Source: Bifidobacterium pullorum DSM 20433
Lineage (GTDB): Bacteria; Actinomycetota; Actinomycetes; Actinomycetales; Bifidobacteriaceae
Assembly: GCF_000771405.1 (NCBI RefSeq)
Contig: NZ_JDUI01000008.1
Location: 145,506-209,505 of the forward strand
Length of the DNA: 64,000 bases
Direction of reading: 5' to 3'
In this document: positions 59,454 to 64,000 of the stretch, piece after piece
Numbering within the stretch: position 1 is the first letter of the stretch
How the letters are laid out: every line of letters begins with the position of its first letter
Made by a program: the position numbers and the translations under genes
The notes under the pieces: model-generated
Database searches by the model: none
The model's input: only the letters and a program-made list of their open reading frames with translations
Told to the model about the DNA's origin: nothing

Positions 59454-61022
59454 TCACCTGCCCATGTTCGCGTAGTAGTCGCCGCCGCGCACCCAGCCGG
59501 CACCGTCACCGCGGCCCTCGACGCCGCCGGCGTCGTCGGGGATTTCGCCCGTGATGTCCTGCCCGGATTCGAGAATCGGCCTGATGTGCGAATATCCGGG
59601 CGAGGCGATGGTCCGCAACGCCAGCGAGCACGCGTTCTCCAACCGTTGTGCAGAATACCGTTTCGACGGGCGCAGCACCGCCAATGCGGGCTCCACCGCC
59701 TGGTCGTCGAGCCGTTCCATGGCGAACAGCCTGCCGACCACCATGGCGCAGTCGGGGCCGATCCGCTTCGCCCACTGTTCGCATCGCTTCCTGTCCCATT
59801 GCCGCCACACGCCTTTGCCGGGCAGGTCCGTCTCGTTCGTCGACCACCGGTTGGCGGCGGTGGCGGGCAGGAGCCGATGCGTGCGGAGCCTGGTGTTCCC
59901 GTGCCAGACCTCGAGCGTGCTCGCACCGATTCTCAGGTCCACGGTGGAGCCGACGTACGCGTACGGGACGGAATACCAGTTGCGCGCCCACGCTACATGG
60001 CCGTTGGCCTGCACCCTCCTGCCGTACGCCCGGTCCGCCACCTCGTACGGCATTGGCGGCAACGCGATCAGCAGCGTCCTCTCCTCCGATTCGAACACGG
60101 AAAGCCGGGAGCCGTCGCGCTTCCGGAAAGGGCGCGCGTTGTATTCCGCGAGCCATTCGCGTATCGCCGTACGCAGCTCGTCCAGCGAACCGAACTCGCG
60201 GTCGCGCATCGCTCCGACCAGCGCCATGGTCGCGTGCCACACGGTGTTCTCCGCCGAGGGCTTGTCCTTCGGCCTTTTCACCCGTCCGGGCAACACGGCC
60301 GCCGAATAGTGCCCGGCCATGCCCCGGTACGCGTCGTTCAACACGATCTCGCCCTCACGCGGGTGCTTGATCACGCCGGTCTTGAGATTGTCGCACACCA
60401 GACGGGGCGTGGAGCCGCCGAACCACTCGCACATCGCCACATGGGCCCGCAGCCACGTGTTCTGCGTCATGTCCAAAGCGGGCTCCGCGAACGCGTACCG
60501 GCCGGACGGCAGCACGCCGACAAACAGGCACACGGTTGACGAGTCCCCGGTGACCGGGTCGACGATCCGCATGGTCTTGCCCGCCCAGTCGACCTCGATC
60601 GCGCGGCCGGCCTTGTGCTCCACCCTGCTCGTCACGCCGAGTTCCGGCACATGGGCCGCGTACAGCTTGCAGAACCGGTCGTAACCCATATAAGGCTTCC
60701 CGGCCCGCCGGCATCCGTCCACGTACTCGCCGTGCGGGATCCTCAACGTCACGCCCACACGCGCCAACTCCCGGTGCGCCCCGGCCCAATCGGGCCGCCC
60801 GTACACGCTCTCACGCTCGCCCCGGCCCGGGAACAAGAGCGCGTACACCTCGTCGTCCGGCCTGTCGGCGACATCATCCCAGCCGACGCCGGCCGTCTTC
60901 GCGGCGCCGGGCGTCTCGGAGACGCTCTGCCCCGCGATTCCCAGCGATCCGGCCATCGCGCGTCCGGACAGGCCCCGCCCGTCCAGACGGAGGACCGCCT
61001 TGACCTTGATTTTCCTTACCAT
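59454..61022 (-). CDS. istA: IS21-type transposase
   Basis: A 522-residue DDE transposase. The N-terminal helix-turn-helix (GLSGRAMAGSLGIAGQSVSE) precedes the catalytic core, in which AIEVDWAGKTMRI gives the first Asp and CDNLKTGVIKHP the second, with Glu in AENTVWHATMALVG; the end is a Cys/Trp-rich tail. ATG 61022 has AAGGAG-type spacing (GAGCTGCCACC). The protein appears intact, so the element may be active. Confidence 0.95.
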   Translation of the reverse strand: MVRKIKVKAVLRLDGRGLSGRAMAGSLGIAGQSVSETPGAAKTAGVGWDDVADRPDDEVYALLFPGRGERESVYGRPDWAGAHRELARVGVTLRIPHGEYVDGCRRAGKPYMGYDRFCKLYAAHVPELGVTSRVEHKAGRAIEVDWAGKTMRIVDPVTGDSSTVCLFVGVLPSGRYAFAEPALDMTQNTWLRAHVAMCEWFGGSTPRLVCDNLKTGVIKHPREGEIVLNDAYRGMAGHYSAAVLPGRVKRPKDKPSAENTVWHATMALVGAMRDREFGSLDELRTAIREWLAEYNARPFRKRDGSRLSVFESEERTLLIALPPMPYEVADRAYGRRVQANGHVAWARNWYSVPYAYVGSTVDLRIGASTLEVWHGNTRLRTHRLLPATAANRWSTNETDLPGKGVWRQWDRKRCEQWAKRIGPDCAMVVGRLFAMERLDDQAVEPALAVLRPSKRYSAQRLENACSLALRTIASPGYSHIRPILESGQDITGEIPDDAGGVEGRGDGAGWVRGGDYYANMGR

Positions 61023-61261
61023 GGTGGCAGCTCCTTTCACCACACGTGCCCCGCATGGTGAAAGGAGCCTAACAACCGGTGGCCCTGAACGGCAATAACG
61101 CCGGCCTTGAACCGCAATAACCCCCAAAAGCCCGATCGGCCTCCCACGACAATAACAACGGCCCTAAAACAAGCAAATATTCAGTGTGGTGGTGACTCAT
61201 CAAAAGTAAGCGCGAAACCGGGTTGGTCTGTTTGGCTGGTCTCATGGAAGACGGGATCGGC

Positions 61262-61420
61262 ATGCAGGCGAAACGACTGGTCACCCTCAGGTTCAGGGAT
61301 GAGTACGCGAGGGCGTCGAAAAGCAGAAGGGCGTCATCCTGGACAAGATGTGCACACTCACCATTGCTCACAGACAATGTGCGAGGTTTTATAATGTCAC
61401 ACGTTGGTCAGTTGTATGCA
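61262..61420 (+). pseudogene. Decayed transposase N-terminus
   Basis: The reading starts MQAKRLVTLRFRDEYARAS, then needs a frame change to KKQKGVILDKMCTLT. Together this resembles the N-terminal helix-turn-helix of an integrase-core transposase (IS481-like). No catalytic part follows. The region to 61660 has no supportable gene. Confidence 0.55.
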
Positions 61421-61664
61421 AGATCTTGGGCTCTAAATCAATTCCGTGCCACGACGCGGCGCACAATATCTGGTACGGAATGTCCACCGAACACCTTTAT
61501 TCGATCGCAAACACGAGATATCGCGCGGAGCTGGTGATCCGGCTGAGGGTGTTGTCGGCGATGAGTTTGCTGCCGGACCGTACTCACCATTGCTTGCGTT
61601 CGCATTGGCTGGCGACGGGTGTTGACCCGACTGAGCTGTATATCTCCATGATCCCGGTAGATGA

Positions 61665-61706
61665 GGATGCTGTCTGCCGCGCTGACCGGCGTGGCAGACA
61701 GCATCC
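61665..61706. terminator. 14-bp stem hairpin
   Basis: GGATGCTGTCTGCC and its perfect complement around a 14-base loop. It lies 86 bases beyond the stop of the membrane protein gene (minus strand), so it may be its terminator. It has no clear T-tract. Confidence 0.5.
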
Positions 61707-61792
61707 AGGATCAGCCCCAACTCAATCTCCAATCGAAAGCCACAAAAGTAATCAAAACAATATGGTTATGAAAGCCTTAACCGTAATTCGAT

Positions 61793-63406
61793 TCACTCAT
61801 GATTGCGGATTATTAAGTAGAAGATCCACCAGCGCCCCATGGCGAACAAGGAAAATAAACAGCCTGCAATACAAAGCGATGTTAAAGCCCATGTAACTAT
61901 ACCTACTAGTGTAAGCGGATTTCCCCATTCGCAAGCAGGAAGTAGAGTCGCAACAAGAAGCATCAGAGCCGTCGGAATTGCCGAAAATTGTACAAGACGA
62001 CGCGGTCGTTGCATAATGCGCGTAATCAATCTTGACTCATCACGATTGGCGAAGAAAGCAGAAAGACCTAATTGAGCAATAGCGAGTACGTCAAAAACTG
62101 ATTCAGCATCCTGAAATGACGCATTTCCAAAAAACATACACGCATCAAATAAAATAAATACCAGTAATTCAACAAAGAAATACACAATTAGCGGAAGAAC
62201 CATACGTCGTCTGGGAATAATCCATCCCCGTAACATCTCGGTATACGTTGGAACATCTTTACGTAAAGCCGAGAACAACCTATCTTCACTACGTAAAGTA
62301 TGTTGATTCTGCTGTATGTTGCTCAAACCGATAGCATTACTTTCAAATCCTATATCCTGCACTAATGCCGTTCGACATTCCGGCGCAATTGTTAAAGAAA
62401 GAAAAGCCGAGTGACGCAGCCATTGTTGTTCGAACTCAAATTCCACAAACCCCATTTTCGCAAGATGTTTCTTATTTTTATATACCTTTTTAATTTGCTT
62501 TCTGGCAAATGAACACTTGTTTATAGATTGTTTTCTTTGTAACCCTGATAATTGTTTGGTGCTCAATTGCTTTTGCTGTTTAATTCGATTCAGCTGTCGT
62601 TTCTGCCGATCTTCAATAATATTAAGGTATGTTTTAAGCTTCAAATCACCAAAACGAGTAATCGCAAATCTATATGTCTGGCGTCCTTTGTTCTTCGCAG
62701 GAACAACAGCGCAAACCGGATACTGTTCGGTATAATAATCGCAAAGTCGCAGAAATGTATCTTGGTTAGCAGCATTAATGGTGATATCTTGATTGCTCAG
62801 CAGCTGCACAATATAATTTATATTATGAGTACGTATATTATATTGCTGAGTAATTAGCTGTTTTACAGTGTTTCGATCATGATTACCGCCGAACTGTTGA
62901 AATTCATCTAATTTTTCATGAATCTCATTAATTACGGAATCGGGTATATTCTCAGACAGTCCAAGTGCTGCGATCTCCATAAGTGCGGCAAATTCGTTAT
63001 TCATCTTGCGATGAGTCATAACTATTTGATTGTCGCTAATACAATCGTATTCAGTGGCCACAAATCTGCGAAACATAAACATTGGCAACGGAATAAGCAT
63101 ATCTTTGCGCAGAGAAATTCCGTATTGCAATGCAATTTCAGAAAGAACATCCCAGTCAATTTCAATCAACCATTGCTCGCTCTGCCTGCCAACATCTGAC
63201 AAGTCAATAAACCGATGCTTCTGGGTAACCCATGGAGTATCATCATCGACACAAATCGAGTTGCCTTTTGCTGAAACGTTGCTAACAAGATGCAAGAGAA
63301 AGCGAGTAGCGGGACTTCGTAGCAATCTAATAAAATTAGTTCCCACATAGTCTGCGGAATATAATCTATTGAAAACATTGCTTGTTGCTGAAGCCATTCC
63401 AGCCAT
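61793..63406 (-). CDS. Unrecognised AT-rich protein with four membrane helices
   Basis: A 537-residue protein with low-GC codon use, sharply different from the window. The first about 390 residues are soluble and rich in Gln, Asn, Lys and Arg (KRQLNRIKQQKQLSTKQLSG; KCSFARKQIKKVYKNKK). The C-terminus has about four hydrophobic segments (VLPLIVYFFVELLVFILF; FDVLAIAQLGLSAFF; ALMLLVATLLPA; WALTSLCIAGCLFSLFAM). I recognise no family. ATG 63406 has GAGAGAG upstream and lies 12 bases after the previous gene, so they are an operon. Looks horizontally acquired; function unknown. Confidence 0.75.
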   Translation of the reverse strand: MAGMASATSNVFNRLYSADYVGTNFIRLLRSPATRFLLHLVSNVSAKGNSICVDDDTPWVTQKHRFIDLSDVGRQSEQWLIEIDWDVLSEIALQYGISLRKDMLIPLPMFMFRRFVATEYDCISDNQIVMTHRKMNNEFAALMEIAALGLSENIPDSVINEIHEKLDEFQQFGGNHDRNTVKQLITQQYNIRTHNINYIVQLLSNQDITINAANQDTFLRLCDYYTEQYPVCAVVPAKNKGRQTYRFAITRFGDLKLKTYLNIIEDRQKRQLNRIKQQKQLSTKQLSGLQRKQSINKCSFARKQIKKVYKNKKHLAKMGFVEFEFEQQWLRHSAFLSLTIAPECRTALVQDIGFESNAIGLSNIQQNQHTLRSEDRLFSALRKDVPTYTEMLRGWIIPRRRMVLPLIVYFFVELLVFILFDACMFFGNASFQDAESVFDVLAIAQLGLSAFFANRDESRLITRIMQRPRRLVQFSAIPTALMLLVATLLPACEWGNPLTLVGIVTWALTSLCIAGCLFSLFAMGRWWIFYLIIRNHE

Positions 63407-63418
63407 CGAATCACTCTC

Positions 63419-63622
63419 TCAAGGCTTCATAATGAAATTCAAATTACGCATCCCAGCATGCGCCGAATGATATGGGCTAAATCCATACTGCAAATCTTGC
63501 ATGGCTTGCTCGGAACGGCGCATAGAACGTTCAGCGCGATCTTGGAAAGAAAGATCTTCTTCCTTTTCGGAACTCTGCGTCCCTAACAATTTACGTGGCG
63601 GCAATACGCCCATCATTGTCAT
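63419..63622 (-). CDS. Small protein upstream of the membrane protein
   Basis: A 67-residue charged protein (EKEEDLSFQDRAERSMRRSEQAMQDL, likely helical). No family is recognised. It ends 12 bases before the AT-rich membrane protein and is the first gene of that pair; the IS3-type gene begins about 150 bases beyond on the other strand. Confidence 0.55.
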   Translation of the reverse strand: MTMMGVLPPRKLLGTQSSEKEEDLSFQDRAERSMRRSEQAMQDLQYGFSPYHSAHAGMRNLNFIMKP

Positions 63623-63690
63623 AAGCTACGCCCTTACCTTTCCAAATATCAAAATACACAGCAAAAGCATACATTGCTGGATGCTTCGCT

Positions 63691-63709
63691 CTATACTTCC
63701 ATAGTATAG
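63691..63709. promoter_or_regulatory. CTATACT/AGTATAG inverted repeat
   Basis: A 7-bp perfect inverted repeat with a 5-base spacer, 69 bases upstream of the 67-residue gene and just before the IS3-type element (which may begin near TGCATCCC at 63709). It could be an operator or an insertion-target hairpin. Confidence 0.4.
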
Positions 63710-63775
63710 TGCATCCCAAATACGACATGGGGGCTGCGGACGTTTTCTTGGAGACTGAGCGGAAGGATTGTTGCC

Positions 63776-64000
63776 GTGTCCGGTCGCGAGGAGCGCGAGC
63801 GGGCGGTGGAGCTGTATTTCACGACGTCGATGTCCACGAAGCAGGTTGTGGAGCATCTGGGGTATCCGACCAGGCAGTGCCTGGAGCGGTGGCTGCATGC
63901 CGATCCACGGTATGCCGACGTCGTTCCCAAGCCTCCCATACCGTTGGGGGCGCGGCGTCGCGCGGTGGAGCTGTGCCTGTCCGGCATGCAGCGGAAGCAG
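63776..64000 (+). CDS. IS3-type transposase OrfA (partial)
   Basis: From GTG 63776 the frame stays open to base 64000 (75 codons). It reads ERAVELYFTTSMSTKQVVEHL, then RRRAVELCLSGMQRKQ, the repeated helix-turn-helix of IS3 OrfA proteins. GGAAGG lies upstream. The 3' part and orfB lie outside the window. Confidence 0.75.
   Translation, partial: MSGREERERAVELYFTTSMSTKQVVEHLGYPTRQCLERWLHADPRYADVVPKPPIPLGARRRAVELCLSGMQRKQ

Larger units (their letters stand above)
58590..61184. mobile_element. IS21-type insertion sequence
   Basis: Contains istA and istB on the minus strand. The ends are related inverted repeats: TGAATATTTG at 58590 and CAAATATTCA at 61175-61184, followed inward by similar GGCC and TTATTGTC blocks repeated inside each end, as in IS21. 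I could not see a matching target duplication at the ends, so the exact boundaries carry some doubt. Confidence 0.85.

Noticed and set aside
59106..60539. Plus-strand open frame of 477 codons opposite istA
   Set aside because: Antisense shadow of a clear transposase gene.

Overview
The window comes from a high-GC Gram-positive bacterium, most likely a Bifidobacterium. The evidence is an actinobacterial RpoB/RpoC pair on an rpoB-rpoC operon, GTG and TTG start codons, several apparently leaderless promoters, a galT-galK pair with a DeoR-type regulator, a G5/transglycosylase cell-wall protein, an actinobacterial Crp-like regulator, and many poly-G/GC-rich intergenic repeats. Species cannot be assigned by reading alone. 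Most genes up to about 52.8 kb look like chromosomal core; the last 11 kb is an accessory island with lower and patchier GC.

Layout. 1-3.2 kb: a two-gene minus-strand operon of a transmembrane Ser/Thr kinase and a membrane protein that leaves the window and carries a 10-copy hexapeptide repeat. 3.6-11.3 kb: rpoC and rpoB. 11.4-16.1 kb: a small anchored secreted protein, mutY, trmL, and a UPF0210/ACT-domain pair. 16.1-18.1 kb: a 6-TM potassium-type channel and a RelB/PIN toxin-antitoxin pair. 18.1-21.5 kb: galK, galT and a DeoR-family regulator in one operon (Leloir pathway). 21.9-29.3 kb: pyrD, an old-yellow-enzyme reductase with a Lys-rich tail, a class A PBP, a Crp/Fnr regulator and a lipoate ligase. 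29.9-35.4 kb: leuB, oligopeptidase B, an App1-type phosphatase and an orphan gcvH. 35.4-41.7 kb: L,D-transpeptidase, nudC, alpha/beta hydrolase, NUDIX-like protein, trxA and an Rpf-like G5/lytic transglycosylase. 41.9-49 kb: a DHA2-type exporter, then an exopolysaccharide module (priming glycosyl-1-phosphate transferase with a poly-G tract at its start, an anchored helical protein, a fused Wzz/BY-kinase). 49-51.3 kb: a large unrecognised protein with an internal duplication.

The accessory island (52.8-64 kb) holds a MITE-like element, MNT/HEPN, a SecB-like protein with an Xre regulator, an AT-rich HEPN-like/zinc-ribbon protein, an IS256-type remnant, a RelBE pair, an Ltp-repeat protein, two zinc-ribbon proteins, a complete IS21-type element, a decayed transposase, an AT-rich 4-TM protein in a two-gene operon, and the start of an IS3-type transposase. 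This is the texture of a defence/toxin island, and several of its genes are not recognisable to me.

The most interesting leads are the poly-G switch in the exopolysaccharide priming enzyme, the duplicated 758-residue protein at 49.0-51.3 kb, the HEPN-like/zinc-ribbon protein, the SecB-like/Xre pair without a visible toxin, and two related long palindromes that lie 7.6 kb apart.
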